NCBI RefSeq assembly: GCF_000813825.1
Contig: NZ_JWTA01000007.1
Location: forward strand, 1-64,000
Direction: 5' to 3'
Length of the DNA stretch: 64,000 bases
Source of the DNA: Chryseobacterium taiwanense
GTDB taxonomy: Bacteria > Bacteroidota > Bacteroidia > Flavobacteriales > Weeksellaceae
In this document: positions 27,125 to 35,394 of the stretch, piece by piece
Numbering within the stretch: position 1 is the stretch's first letter
How the letters are laid out: every line of letters starts with the position of its first letter
Notes under the pieces: generated by a model
The model's database searches: none
What the model saw: the letters and a program-made list of their open reading frames with translations, nothing else
Told to the model about the DNA's origin: nothing
Translations under genes and position numbers: made by a program

Positions 27125-27183
27125 AGTTTCGTGGTTCGAGATACGGGAGACGTGTTATAAGAACATGTACTTCGTATCACGCA
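27125..27183. repeat. Degenerate inverted repeat (copy 2), overlapping the end of the ArsR gene
   Basis: It contains tggttcgagatacgggag at about 27132-27149 and an inverted partner near 27172-27183. It shares its unit with the element at 26571-26649. The right arm reaches into the last codons of the ArsR gene. Confidence 0.4.
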
Positions 27184-27506
27184 TTTTTTTTATTCTGGTA
27201 GGCTTTCATGACTTCTTCTAACTTGTTGAATTTCTCGTCCCACATTTTGCGGAAAGGTTCGATAAAATCGGCTATTTCTTTCATTTTATTGGGATTAAGG
27301 TGGTAAATAATTTCACGGCCGTTTTGTTCAGATCTCAACAGTTCGCATTCGGTGAGGATCTGAAGATGTTTGGAAACGGTAGGTCTTGCGGTATCGAAAT
27401 TAGAAGCAATAGCTCCCGCCGTCATAGATTGTGCAGCCACCAGCATCAATATGGATCTTCTGGTAGGATCTGCGATTGCCTGAAAAACATCTCGTCTTAA
27501 ATTCAT
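27177..27506 (-). CDS. ArsR/SmtB family transcriptional regulator
   Basis: A 109-residue winged-helix repressor. [30 protein letters not shown] and the recognition helix [19 protein letters not shown] are typical. There is no CxC metal-binding motif on the recognition helix, so it is one of the non-metal ArsR proteins usually paired with SRPBCC proteins. It heads an operon with SRPBCC, YdeI, DoxX and DUF4256 genes. Two matching palindromes upstream are likely its own operators, giving autoregulation. Confidence 0.93.
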   Translation of the reverse strand: MNLRRDVFQAIADPTRRSILMLVAAQSMTAGAIASNFDTARPTVSKHLQILTECELLRSEQNGREIIYHLNPNKMKEIADFIEPFRKMWDEKFNKLEEVMKAYQNKKNA

Positions 27507-27509
27507 TAT

Positions 27510-27556
27510 GTAGTTATTTGACTACAAATATATGTGTAGTTATTTAGCTACGCAAA
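27510..27556 (-). promoter_or_regulatory. ArsR promoter with two operator palindromes
   Basis: gtagttatttgactac (27510-27525) and gtagttatttagctac (27536-27551) are near-identical 16-base sites with gtag/ctac ends, 26 bases apart. Between them on the minus strand lies a perfect -7 box, TATATTTG (27532-27525), with a TTTG (27556-27553) 20 bases upstream. Repressor bound at both sites would cover the promoter. Confidence 0.7.
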
Positions 27557-27586
27557 TATTTAACGTTAAAAATTGAGGTTAAATTA

Positions 27587-27623
27587 TAAACCCTTCTATA
27601 AATGAGCATTATAAAAGGGTTTA
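27587..27623 (-). terminator. Hairpin after the EamA gene
   Basis: A 15-base stem with one mismatch (taaaccctt.tataa / ttata.aagggttta) lies 22 bases past the EamA stop. The T run is weak on the minus strand. Confidence 0.6.
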
Positions 27624-27644
27624 TTGTGAAATGATTAAGAATTT

Positions 27645-28511
27645 TTATTTCTTTTTGATAGAAATCAGTGTCTGAAGAATTACTGAAGTAATTATAAATG
27701 AGAGTCCTATATAAAATGAAATATTCACTTGCTTGCTTTCATTAAAGAATAAAAATGCCATGATAATTGCATAAATAGGCTCCAAATTGAAGGTTAAATT
27801 CACCGTAAATGCAGGAATTTTCTTTAAAACTTCGGCAAAAATCACGTATAAACCTACGGTGCAGAACGAGGCTAAAATGACCAAATAACCCGTATCTTTT
27901 AAACTAGGAACTATGCGTTCTGACGGGAAAAAGAAGAGATAAATAGGCATTAATAGGCCTAAAATCAAAGTTCCTGCAACCATTTGATAATAGTTAATGA
28001 TCTTAGTATCAAAATGTTCAACCAGACGTTTGTTATAAATGGTATAAAGCGTTCCCAAAGCTGATGAGATAACACCTAAACAAATTCCTAATTGGTAAGA
28101 GGCATCAAAATGAAATATTAAACTGATTCCAAAAAGAGTCAAAGTACTCAATAATAATTCTGAAATTTTAAATTTTTCTTTATCTAGTAAAGGCTTAAAG
28201 ATGGCTGTAAAAAAACTCACTAAGCAATAGCAAACTACACCAATGGATATGTTTGAGTATTTAATGCTTGCATAAAAGAAAATCCAGTGAAGCGTGATAA
28301 GCAGACCAACTTTGGATATTCGTAATTTTTCCTGAGTTGAAATCGTATAACGGATTCTCAGCAGTTTTAAAATCAGGAATAAAAAGATGGAAGAAAATAA
28401 AAGTCGGTACCAAACGAGAAGACCTTCATTAAGAGAAATTAATTTTCCAAATACACCTGTGAATCCGGCCAGAATTACGGCCAGATGCAATAATAAATAT
28501 GATTTTTTCAT
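27645..28511 (-). CDS. EamA/DMT family transporter
   Basis: A 288-residue inner-membrane protein with ten predicted helices arranged as two EamA repeats. Features are GFTGVFGKLISLNEGLLVWYRLLFS at the start of the first repeat, SALGTLYTIYNKRLVEHFD between repeats, and NLEPIYAIIMAFLFFNES in the second. These drug/metabolite transporters export amino acids or other small metabolites; the substrate is unknown. It is transcribed alone, with a long upstream spacer. Confidence 0.9.
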   Translation of the reverse strand: MKKSYLLLHLAVILAGFTGVFGKLISLNEGLLVWYRLLFSSIFLFLILKLLRIRYTISTQEKLRISKVGLLITLHWIFFYASIKYSNISIGVVCYCLVSFFTAIFKPLLDKEKFKISELLLSTLTLFGISLIFHFDASYQLGICLGVISSALGTLYTIYNKRLVEHFDTKIINYYQMVAGTLILGLLMPIYLFFFPSERIVPSLKDTGYLVILASFCTVGLYVIFAEVLKKIPAFTVNLTFNLEPIYAIIMAFLFFNESKQVNISFYIGLSFIITSVILQTLISIKKK

Positions 28512-28840
28512 TTGAAAATGAACTGTATGTAAAAATGATTTGTAATTATTTTTTTATCGAAATCTGAAGCATTAGAAAATAACCAATAAACATTTTATCA
28601 GTCAGGAAATACTTCAAACGAATTTGAAAATATTAAATCATTGGAGGAGGCAAACAGCTCGCGTGGTTCATATGTATTTGAATAAAGACAAATATAGGAA
28701 ATGAGCGTTAAAATAGCAAAGTAGACTCTCCTATATTTGGGTAAAATAAAATCCTATAATTTATATTATGTTAAATTGTATTTTTTTCAAGATCTCAATT
28801 TTAAACAGATATACATTTTGAATTGTCTTTCTAAAAATTT
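28512..28840. other. Spacer upstream of the EamA gene
   Basis: No convincing gene. The region has an 11-base perfect inverted repeat, caaatatagga (28689-28699) and tcctatatttg (28729-28739). Each arm contains a TATATTTG promoter-like box, one on each strand pointing outward. The 71-codon + strand frame from 28737 looks non-coding. Confidence 0.5.
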
Positions 28841-28861
28841 AACCCGTTATTTTAACGGGTT
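28841..28861 (-). terminator. Terminator of the alcohol dehydrogenase operon
   Basis: Nine-base stem aacccgtta/taacgggtt with a three-base loop; on the minus strand it is followed by aaattttt. It lies 17 bases past the dehydrogenase stop. Confidence 0.8.
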
Positions 28862-28878
28862 AATAATCATTGTTTTAT

Positions 28879-30063
28879 TTAAAATGTTGCTGCATCAATT
28901 ACATATCGGTATCGTGCTTCTTTATTCAGAACTTTTGTCCATGCATCATTGATCTGTGTGGCTTTGATCACTTCAATTTTTGGTAAAACCTTATTGTCTG
29001 CACAATAATGTACAACTTCCTGAGTTTCCGGAATTCCACCAATTAATGAAGCATTAAAGTTTACTCTTGAACTGGCTAAACCAATATTGCTTAGTTTTAA
29101 TTCAAAACCAACTGGCATTCCGACCTGAGTGAAATGTCCGTAAGGTTTTACAACTGAACTGTATGCTGCCAAGTCAAACTGCACAGGAATCGTGGAAATC
29201 ATATAATCCAGTTTTCCTTTGTAAGGTTTTAATTTATCTAAACTGTCTACAACAATTACTTCTTTTGCTCCAAAGACTAAAATATCTTTTGCTTTATCAG
29301 GTGAAGTTGTAAACGCGTATACTTCAGCGCCTTTTGAAACCGCAATTTTTACTGCTAAATGTCCTAAACCTCCGATTCCGGCAACACCTACTCTGTCCCC
29401 AATTTTAAAATTGGCATTCATAATGGGAGAATACGTTGTAATTCCTGCACAAAGTAACGGAGCAGCTTCTTGTAGAGAAATATGATCAGGAATATGAACC
29501 GCAAAATGATCTCTCACAACAATATTGTTGGAATATCCGCCTTGGGTAATTCCTGAAGGAGAAGTTTTATCAGGATTCCCGTACGTGAATAAGGTTTTCC
29601 CATGATCACAGAATTGCTCCTCACCGTGTGTACAGCTTTCACATTGCATGCAACTATCTACCATACAGCCAACTCCGGCTCTGTCTCCTACTTTAAATTT
29701 GGTTACATTTTTGCCAACAGCAGCTACAATGCCTACAATTTCATGTCCCGGAACTTGTGGATATTGTTGCGTTCCCCAATCGCCTTTCATTTGATGAATA
29801 TCTGAGTGACAGATGCTTGCGAATTTTATGTCAATTAAAATATCATTGTCTCCAACAGGTCTTCTTTCAAACTCCCAAGGACTTAGCTTTCCAGAATTGT
29901 CTTTCGCGGCATAACCTTTTGATTTTATATTTTTAGTCATATTATTTTGATTATTATTCTGTGCTAGAATATTCAAGGGATTCACCAATATCATTCCTGC
30001 ACTTGCCAACGCGGTCTGCTGAATGAATTTCCTTCTCGATGTATTATTATTGTTTTCCTCCAT
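28879..30063 (-). CDS. Zinc alcohol dehydrogenase (YahK/CAD-like) with a Tat signal peptide
   Basis: A 394-residue protein. Residues 1-35 form a twin-arginine signal (TSRRKFIQQTALASAGMILV). The rest is a cinnamyl-alcohol-type zinc dehydrogenase: catalytic zinc ligands in CHSDIHQMKGDWG and GHEIVG, the structural zinc motif CMQCESCTHGEEQFC, and the nucleotide-binding GIGGLGHLAVKIAVSKG. The family reduces aldehydes with NADPH in the cytoplasm, so an export signal is unusual. The gene is last in an operon with a secreted hydrolase (8-base gap), a carboxymuconolactone-decarboxylase-like protein and a cupin, several of them also exported. Confidence 0.9.
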   Translation of the reverse strand: MEENNNNTSRRKFIQQTALASAGMILVNPLNILAQNNNQNNMTKNIKSKGYAAKDNSGKLSPWEFERRPVGDNDILIDIKFASICHSDIHQMKGDWGTQQYPQVPGHEIVGIVAAVGKNVTKFKVGDRAGVGCMVDSCMQCESCTHGEEQFCDHGKTLFTYGNPDKTSPSGITQGGYSNNIVVRDHFAVHIPDHISLQEAAPLLCAGITTYSPIMNANFKIGDRVGVAGIGGLGHLAVKIAVSKGAEVYAFTTSPDKAKDILVFGAKEVIVVDSLDKLKPYKGKLDYMISTIPVQFDLAAYSSVVKPYGHFTQVGMPVGFELKLSNIGLASSRVNFNASLIGGIPETQEVVHYCADNKVLPKIEVIKATQINDAWTKVLNKEARYRYVIDAATF

Positions 30064-30071
30064 ATTTAAAT

Positions 30072-31115
30072 TTATTTTAAATTAGTTTTAAAGAAATTTT
30101 CCAGTTTATCAAATGGAATTTTATCTAGTTTATCATATAAGTCAACATGAACAGCATTAGGGATAATCATCAACTCCTTTGGTTCGGAAGCCACTTTATA
30201 AATATCTTCACTAAGATATCTTGAATGGGCGTTTTCTCCGGCAATCAATAATATAGGTCTTGGAGAAATTTCTTTGATATAAGCTAAAATTGGAATATTC
30301 ATTATTGAAAAGCCATTCGTTTTTGACCAGGCTGCATTTGAGTTGATTGAACGCTCGTGAAAACCTCTTGATGTTTTATAATAATCATAATATTCTTTTA
30401 CAAATTGTGGCGATTCATCTGTTTTTTTTCCCAATTCATTCTCTCCGTATTCTGTTTTTCCGTTTTCAGCATCTTTCCATCGTTGAAGGCTCATTTGTTC
30501 AAGGATTTTTGTACGTTCCTCCAATGATAATTTGTCATAATACCCTTTTGATGCAACACGAGGAATATCGTACATACTGGTTGTAGCTACAGCTTTTATA
30601 CGTTTATCAATAGCCGTTGCATTGAGTGCAAAGCCACCAAATCCGCAAATTCCGATGATTCCTATTTTATTTCGGTCAATATTCTTTTGAAGTCCTAAAA
30701 AATCTACGGCTGCGCTGAAATCTTCTGTATTAATATCCGATGATGCAATATTTCTGGGCTCACCTTCACTTTCACCTGTATAAGAAGGATCGAAAGAAAT
30801 AACAGCAAAACCTTTTTGTGCCATTTCATTAGCATATAAACCTGAAGACTGTTCTTTTACAGCACCGAAAGGTCCGCTAATCGCCAATGCAGGTAATTTC
30901 TCATTGCCAATGTTTTTAGGAAGGTATAAATCTCCGGATAACGTGATTCCGTATCGATTTTTAAATGTAACTTTCTGACGACTCACTTTATCACTTAATT
31001 GGAAAGTATAATGTTCTTTAGCATTATTCATTTTTTCTGATTTTAAATTTTTCTGACCGTATGAATGACCCAATACAAACACTGCGGCCATTGCCAATAA
31101 TTTTATGCTTTTCAT
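30072..31115 (-). CDS. Secreted alpha/beta hydrolase (dienelactone hydrolase-like)
   Basis: A 347-residue protein with a signal peptide (MKSIKLLAMAAVFVLGHSYG). The hydrolase core shows LPALAISGPFGAVKEQSSGLYANEMAQ, SFDPSYTGESEGEPRN and the nucleophile elbow GIIGICGFGGFAL. The elbow carries Cys where most family members have Ser, as in dienelactone hydrolases. The acid is probably in IAGENAHSRY and the His in PNAVHVDLYDK. It resembles the paralogous hydrolase at 34340-35392. The substrate is unknown. It lies in the middle of a five-gene operon. Confidence 0.85.
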   Translation of the reverse strand: MKSIKLLAMAAVFVLGHSYGQKNLKSEKMNNAKEHYTFQLSDKVSRQKVTFKNRYGITLSGDLYLPKNIGNEKLPALAISGPFGAVKEQSSGLYANEMAQKGFAVISFDPSYTGESEGEPRNIASSDINTEDFSAAVDFLGLQKNIDRNKIGIIGICGFGGFALNATAIDKRIKAVATTSMYDIPRVASKGYYDKLSLEERTKILEQMSLQRWKDAENGKTEYGENELGKKTDESPQFVKEYYDYYKTSRGFHERSINSNAAWSKTNGFSIMNIPILAYIKEISPRPILLIAGENAHSRYLSEDIYKVASEPKELMIIPNAVHVDLYDKLDKIPFDKLENFFKTNLK

Positions 31116-31118
31116 TTT

Positions 31119-32171
31119 CTATCTCAGTTTTTTAAATATTTCAATCATCATTTCCTGATCTACTGCATTCATTTCTACCAACTTTAGAGTTTTTATCATT
31201 TTTAAAGTTGTGGCTTTATAATGTTGAAAATGGGAGGTTTGCAGATGAGAATTGTACGCATCTTTATTAGCGTATATCTCAACGATTCGAATCTGTGTTG
31301 GGTTTTCCTGCTGATACATCGGGAAAATTGTGATGACTCCGTTTTCCTTTTTTATAGATTCTTCAGCATTTTCTTTTACAATCTTTTTGTATTCTTCAAG
31401 ATATTCCGGAACAACTTCAATTTCAGCCATACGAACCATCATATCGGTTTCTATGATTGGTGTTAAAGGCTTTCCGATAATTTTTCGAATGGTATTAGCT
31501 TGGGTTGTATTGACTGTATTTTCAATTAAATCTGCTGCCTGAGCCAGTTGTTCTTCTGTAATTCCAGTATTTTTTCCAATGTTGATATGCGATTGTAATT
31601 GCGATTCAACACCGCTGATTGATGCTAATGCAGAAATAGTGACCAATTCCCTTTGCTGAAAACTCAAAACATCGCTCACGAAAATATCGGCAAATAAATG
31701 TTCTTTCAAAAAGGCATCTATTCTTGGAGCAAATTCTCCAAATCCGGGTGCAGGTTTACTTTGTGGAGTTTTAGACAGGGTTTCTAAGACTTTTCTTCCT
31801 TGTTCGTATTTATCGGGAGGATTATTTTCGACAACAATTTTCTTTCCTTCAATATCATTAATTCCTTTTGATTTTCTCTTTTCTAAAACCGTTTTGAAAG
31901 CATTAATGGCATTCAGACTTCTTGGAAATCCACAGTAAGCGTACAATTGTACCAATGCTTCTTTAATTTCATTGATAGTTAATTTCTCGTCTAATCCTTT
32001 GTTTAATTGAGTTTTAAGTTCATCAATATTTCCAGCTGCAGTGAGTGACGAGATTTTAACCAAGCTTTGCTGCTGATTGTTTAATTCCGCTGTATTTTGT
32101 GCGTTCATAATGGGTGTTATTAAAGTGAACACAAAAAATAAGATTCTCAGTTTCCACTTGTTTATTTTCAT
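31119..32171 (-). CDS. Carboxymuconolactone decarboxylase family protein fused to an antibiotic-biosynthesis monooxygenase domain
   Basis: A 350-residue secreted protein (signal peptide ending PIMNAQ). Residues 30-240 hold two AhpD/CMD-like helical repeats (EIKEALVQLYAYCGFPRSLNAI and RELVTISALASISGVESQLQSHI). The usual CxxC pair is not present, only a single Cys in AYCGFP. From about residue 245 an ABM dimeric barrel follows (MVRMAEIEVVPEYLEEYKKI, IFPMYQQENPTQIRIVEIYA, HLQTSHFQHYKATT). The second domain's His-rich end is typical of YdhR/YgiN-type quinol monooxygenases. Its start overlaps the cupin stop by one base. Confidence 0.85.
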   Translation of the reverse strand: MKINKWKLRILFFVFTLITPIMNAQNTAELNNQQQSLVKISSLTAAGNIDELKTQLNKGLDEKLTINEIKEALVQLYAYCGFPRSLNAINAFKTVLEKRKSKGINDIEGKKIVVENNPPDKYEQGRKVLETLSKTPQSKPAPGFGEFAPRIDAFLKEHLFADIFVSDVLSFQQRELVTISALASISGVESQLQSHINIGKNTGITEEQLAQAADLIENTVNTTQANTIRKIIGKPLTPIIETDMMVRMAEIEVVPEYLEEYKKIVKENAEESIKKENGVITIFPMYQQENPTQIRIVEIYANKDAYNSHLQTSHFQHYKATTLKMIKTLKLVEMNAVDQEMMIEIFKKLR

Positions 32172-32689
32172 TATTTTTTGATTTGATTGTTGGCTTCTTG
32201 ATAGACTTCATCGGTCACAGGTTCAAGCCATTTATTTTCGTTCGTTTTGGGATTGCCCGTTGTTGCAAGATGTGAAAACCAACTTCCGGCAGTTGCTCCA
32301 TGCCAATGTTCAATATTGGGTGCAATTTCAACAATATCTCCGGTTTTCAAATGCCTTGCAGGTTTTCCTCTTTCCTGATATAATCCTTCTCCGCCTACAA
32401 CAATGAGCAATTGTCCACCGGTATGACTGTGCCAATTATTTCGGCAACCCGGTTCAAATGTTACATTAGATAATGGAACATTGAGATCACTATTTTTAGT
32501 GAGCGGAGCCAGCCAGGATTTCCCTGTAAAATATTGTGCGAAACCTGTATTTTCTTCTCCCGTAGGAAAATCACTAATTTTTGGAACTTCTGTATTCATT
32601 TTATTTTGGCTTTTTAAAGTGTTACAAATCATCAGTGAAAAAAGTATGACACTCATGGATGTAACTTTTGTTAAACATTTTAAATTCAT
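32171..32689 (-). CDS. Secreted cupin-domain protein
   Basis: A 172-residue protein with an N-terminal signal sequence. The cupin barrel holds two metal-binding motifs: GCRNNWHSHTGGQLLIVVGGEG (motif 1, His-x-His) and DIVEIAPNIEHWHGATAGSW (motif 2). It matches small single-domain cupins of the YhhW/quercetinase-like type often found beside CMD proteins and dehydrogenases. The reaction is not known. It is the second gene of the operon, nine bases after the acetyltransferase. Confidence 0.9.
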   Translation of the reverse strand: MNLKCLTKVTSMSVILFSLMICNTLKSQNKMNTEVPKISDFPTGEENTGFAQYFTGKSWLAPLTKNSDLNVPLSNVTFEPGCRNNWHSHTGGQLLIVVGGEGLYQERGKPARHLKTGDIVEIAPNIEHWHGATAGSWFSHLATTGNPKTNENKWLEPVTDEVYQEANNQIKK

Positions 32690-32698
32690 TTTTATATT

Positions 32699-33277
32699 TT
32701 ATAATTCGATGGTTTTAATAATTTTTGCAGGAATTCCTCCTACAACCACGTTATCCGGAACATTTTTAGAAACTACTGCTCCTGCGGCAATCACTGCATT
32801 TTCACCAATACTAATTCCAGGTAAAATCGTTGCGTTGGCACCAATCCATGCATTTTTTTTGATATGAATAGATTTTCCGATCAATCCTTTTCTGTCTTTA
32901 GGGTGTAAAGGATGATTTTCTGTTATCAAACTTACTTTAGGACCGATTAATACATTATCTTCAATGGTAATTCCGCCTAATGCAAGAAAAGTACAATCGA
33001 AATTGATAAACACATTTTTACCAATATTGATATTCTTGCCATAATTGATATAAATCGGAGTGAAAACAACAACGTTTTCGAGTTTTTTGTCTACTATCTG
33101 GCTTAAAAGTTCTTCGATTTCTTTAGAATCAGAAGAACTGTTCATTTTTACAAGAAGTTTTTTTACTTTATAAGATTCTTCTCTTAGCCTGCCTATTTGC
33201 GGATCATGAGGCAAAATTGTTTCACCATTTAATAATCTTGTAAAAATATCTTCGGTCGATTTTTCTGTTGCTATCAT
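32699..33277 (-). CDS. Sugar O-acetyltransferase (maltose/galactoside acetyltransferase family)
   Basis: A 192-residue left-handed beta-helix enzyme. A helical N-terminal cap (TEDIFTRLLNGETILPHDPQ) is followed by hexapeptide repeats (VFTPIYINYGKNINIGKNVF, IGPKVSLITENHPLHPKDRK with the catalytic His, IGENAVIAAGAVVSKNVPDN). This is the NodL/LacA/Maa group, which transfers acetyl from acetyl-CoA to sugar hydroxyls. It is the first gene of the operon that continues with the cupin, CMD, hydrolase and dehydrogenase genes. Confidence 0.92.
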   Translation of the reverse strand: MIATEKSTEDIFTRLLNGETILPHDPQIGRLREESYKVKKLLVKMNSSSDSKEIEELLSQIVDKKLENVVVFTPIYINYGKNINIGKNVFINFDCTFLALGGITIEDNVLIGPKVSLITENHPLHPKDRKGLIGKSIHIKKNAWIGANATILPGISIGENAVIAAGAVVSKNVPDNVVVGGIPAKIIKTIEL

Positions 33278-33376
33278 CCTGTAAATCTTTATACAAAATT
33301 AAAATGAAAGCCTCACAGTGATCTTTCTGTGAGGCTCAAATTAGTTTTCTGAAAAGTTCATTTTGCTAAAGAAAAG

Positions 33377-34204
33377 TTAAATTTCCGTTGGAGCAAAACC
33401 ATATTGTTTTTTAAAAGCAGTAGAAAAATGAGATGGGTTTTTGAAACCGACTTCAACATAGACATCCTGTACTTTTTTTCTTTCTTCTTTTAATTTGATA
33501 TAAGCCATTTCAAGACGTTTCTTGATGATCCATTTTTGTGGAGTCAGACTGCTTATCTTTTTAAAATCTCTTTTAAATGTTGCTAAACTTCTTCCTGTAA
33601 ATGAGGCAATCTGCTCCATCGAAAGTTCATCCTGATAATTCTCATTAAGGAATTCCAAAATATCTACTTTCCAGGGTTCGGCAAAATCAAATAAGATGGG
33701 GTAAAATTCTTCATTACGATTCAACAGAGCGTAGATTCCTTCCAATAATTTAAGATGGGTAATACTTTCTGTAGGTTTTACGTGACCATCAAAATAAGGA
33801 GTCAGCGACTGAAATAAGCTTGTAATGGCTGCATCTGGATTTATTTTAAAAACATTGGTATCGGAAATTGGAACATTTTTAGGAATTTCCGCTTTATTCA
33901 TATTGCTGTAAAATTCGCGCAACACATTTCTTCTGAAAGTTAAAGAAATTCCTTTGTACAAATTTTCTCCAACTCCATTTTTGAACATTTTTAAACGATG
34001 GTCTCTGCGGATAAAAGCACAGTCTCCGGCTTTCAGTTTTATTGTTTTGTTTCTGTCTTCAATAATCTGTTCTCCGGAATATAAATAGACCAAAACATGC
34101 TCTGGCGTTGAATGAATACACTTGGTGCTCTCTTCTGAAAAACAAGACAGGAAAATCCCCGAATAGCTGAACGTGACTAAATTTTCATTTTCTTGAGTAT
34201 TCAT
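33377..34204 (-). CDS. AraC family transcriptional regulator
   Basis: A 275-residue protein with an N-terminal cupin-like sensing domain (VLVYLYSGEQIIEDRNKTIKL, AGDCAFIRRDHRLKM). Two C-terminal helix-turn-helix units follow: LSMEQIASFTGRSLATFKRDFK and VQDVYVEVGFKNPSHFSTAFK, ending YGFAPTEI. It lies directly upstream of the acetyltransferase-cupin-CMD-hydrolase-dehydrogenase operon in the same direction and may activate it. A -7 box TAAATTTG lies on the minus strand at 34240-34233. Confidence 0.92.
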   Translation of the reverse strand: MNTQENENLVTFSYSGIFLSCFSEESTKCIHSTPEHVLVYLYSGEQIIEDRNKTIKLKAGDCAFIRRDHRLKMFKNGVGENLYKGISLTFRRNVLREFYSNMNKAEIPKNVPISDTNVFKINPDAAITSLFQSLTPYFDGHVKPTESITHLKLLEGIYALLNRNEEFYPILFDFAEPWKVDILEFLNENYQDELSMEQIASFTGRSLATFKRDFKKISSLTPQKWIIKKRLEMAYIKLKEERKKVQDVYVEVGFKNPSHFSTAFKKQYGFAPTEI

Positions 34205-34339
34205 TTTCAGAATTTTTTGATTTTTAATAGTACAAATTTAATATTTCAAAGATCAATTCTCTTTACTGAAAAGCTCAAATTTCATTTCTGAGAGGCTCAT
34301 TATTTGGCACTGAACTTTTTAGTGTAAATTATTTTAGTT

Positions 34340-35392
34340 TTATAAATTGTCGTGATAGAATTTCTTCAGTTTTTCAACGATTTGATTCACGTACTCAGGT
34401 TTCCAATAGGTTTGAATATGCGTTGCTCCGTCAATCACGAATAATTCTTTATTTTTTGCATTAATGGCTTTTGGAAATGCTTCATCGGTCATATATTTTG
34501 TATCGGCTTTGCTTCCTGCGATCATTAATAAGGGCTGATCAATCAAATCTATGTTTGTTGTGGCATCCCAAGTCATCAAATCCATTAGATTGCTTGTAGG
34601 GTATAAAAAAGTAGAATTCGGATGTGCATTAGTTCTGTAATAATACAGATAACCCTCTCTGTAAAGATCTGTCGATGTTTTAGCGATCTCCTCATCAGAA
34701 ATACTGGCTACTCCACTGTACATTGTTTTTCCTTCCGTAATTTCTTTTGCACGTGCTTCCGAAGCCTGTTTCAAGCGTTCCTGAATGGTTTTTAATTGAG
34801 AATTCTGAAATCCATTGCGTCTTACTTCCCCGGAATTAAACATACTCAATGTTGCCACTGCTTTAAATCTTTTATCGGACTGAACAGCTTTCAATGTATA
34901 ACCACCACCGCCACAAATTCCAAATACTCCAATTCTTTCAGCATCTACACCTTCAAAATGAGAAATAAAATCTGCTGCTCCATGAATATCTTCCACTCGA
35001 TTGGCAGGTTTATCGGTATGACGAGGTTCGCCGCCACTTCCTCCTTGATAAGCAGCATCAAATGCAATGGTAATGTAACCGGATTCAGCCAGTTTTTGTG
35101 CGTATAATCCTGCTGTTTGTTCTTTAATACCTCCGTTGGGATGGGCTACAACAATTGCCGGATATTTTTTTAGTTTATCATAATTTGTTGGTGTATAAAC
35201 ATTTGCAGCAATATTTATTCCATTGGTTTGGTAATGAACAGGATGAATATTTACTTTCCCTTTTTCATTTTTTGTAATCGCTCCATCATACACAAGAGTG
35301 AAAGGATTTTGCTGATAGTTAATTATAGATTGTGCGTTGATCATTGGTGTATACATTATGGTGAGTCCTATTAATAGTGTTGTGATTTTCAT
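34340..35392 (-). CDS. Secreted alpha/beta hydrolase (dienelactone hydrolase-like)
   Basis: About 350 residues with a signal peptide (MKITTLLIGLTIMYTPMINAQ). I chose the ATG at 35392; the upstream 11 codons of the open frame overlap the end of the preceding hydrolase in another frame and are not a natural N-terminus. Core motifs are YPAIVVAHPNGGIKEQTAGLYAQK, GEPRHTDKP, the elbow GVFGICGGGGYTL (Cys in the nucleophile position), and GATHIQTYW with the likely His. It is a paralogue of the hydrolase at 30072-31115. It starts three bases after the read-through end of the broken hydrolase gene. Confidence 0.85.
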   Translation of the reverse strand: MKITTLLIGLTIMYTPMINAQSIINYQQNPFTLVYDGAITKNEKGKVNIHPVHYQTNGINIAANVYTPTNYDKLKKYPAIVVAHPNGGIKEQTAGLYAQKLAESGYITIAFDAAYQGGSGGEPRHTDKPANRVEDIHGAADFISHFEGVDAERIGVFGICGGGGYTLKAVQSDKRFKAVATLSMFNSGEVRRNGFQNSQLKTIQERLKQASEARAKEITEGKTMYSGVASISDEEIAKTSTDLYREGYLYYYRTNAHPNSTFLYPTSNLMDLMTWDATTNIDLIDQPLLMIAGSKADTKYMTDEAFPKAINAKNKELFVIDGATHIQTYWKPEYVNQIVEKLKKFYHDNL

Positions 35393-35394
35393 GC

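Noticed and set aside
28737..28952. 71-codon + strand frame antisense to the dehydrogenase end
   Set aside because: It runs across a terminator hairpin into the antisense of a clear gene and shows no protein-like pattern.
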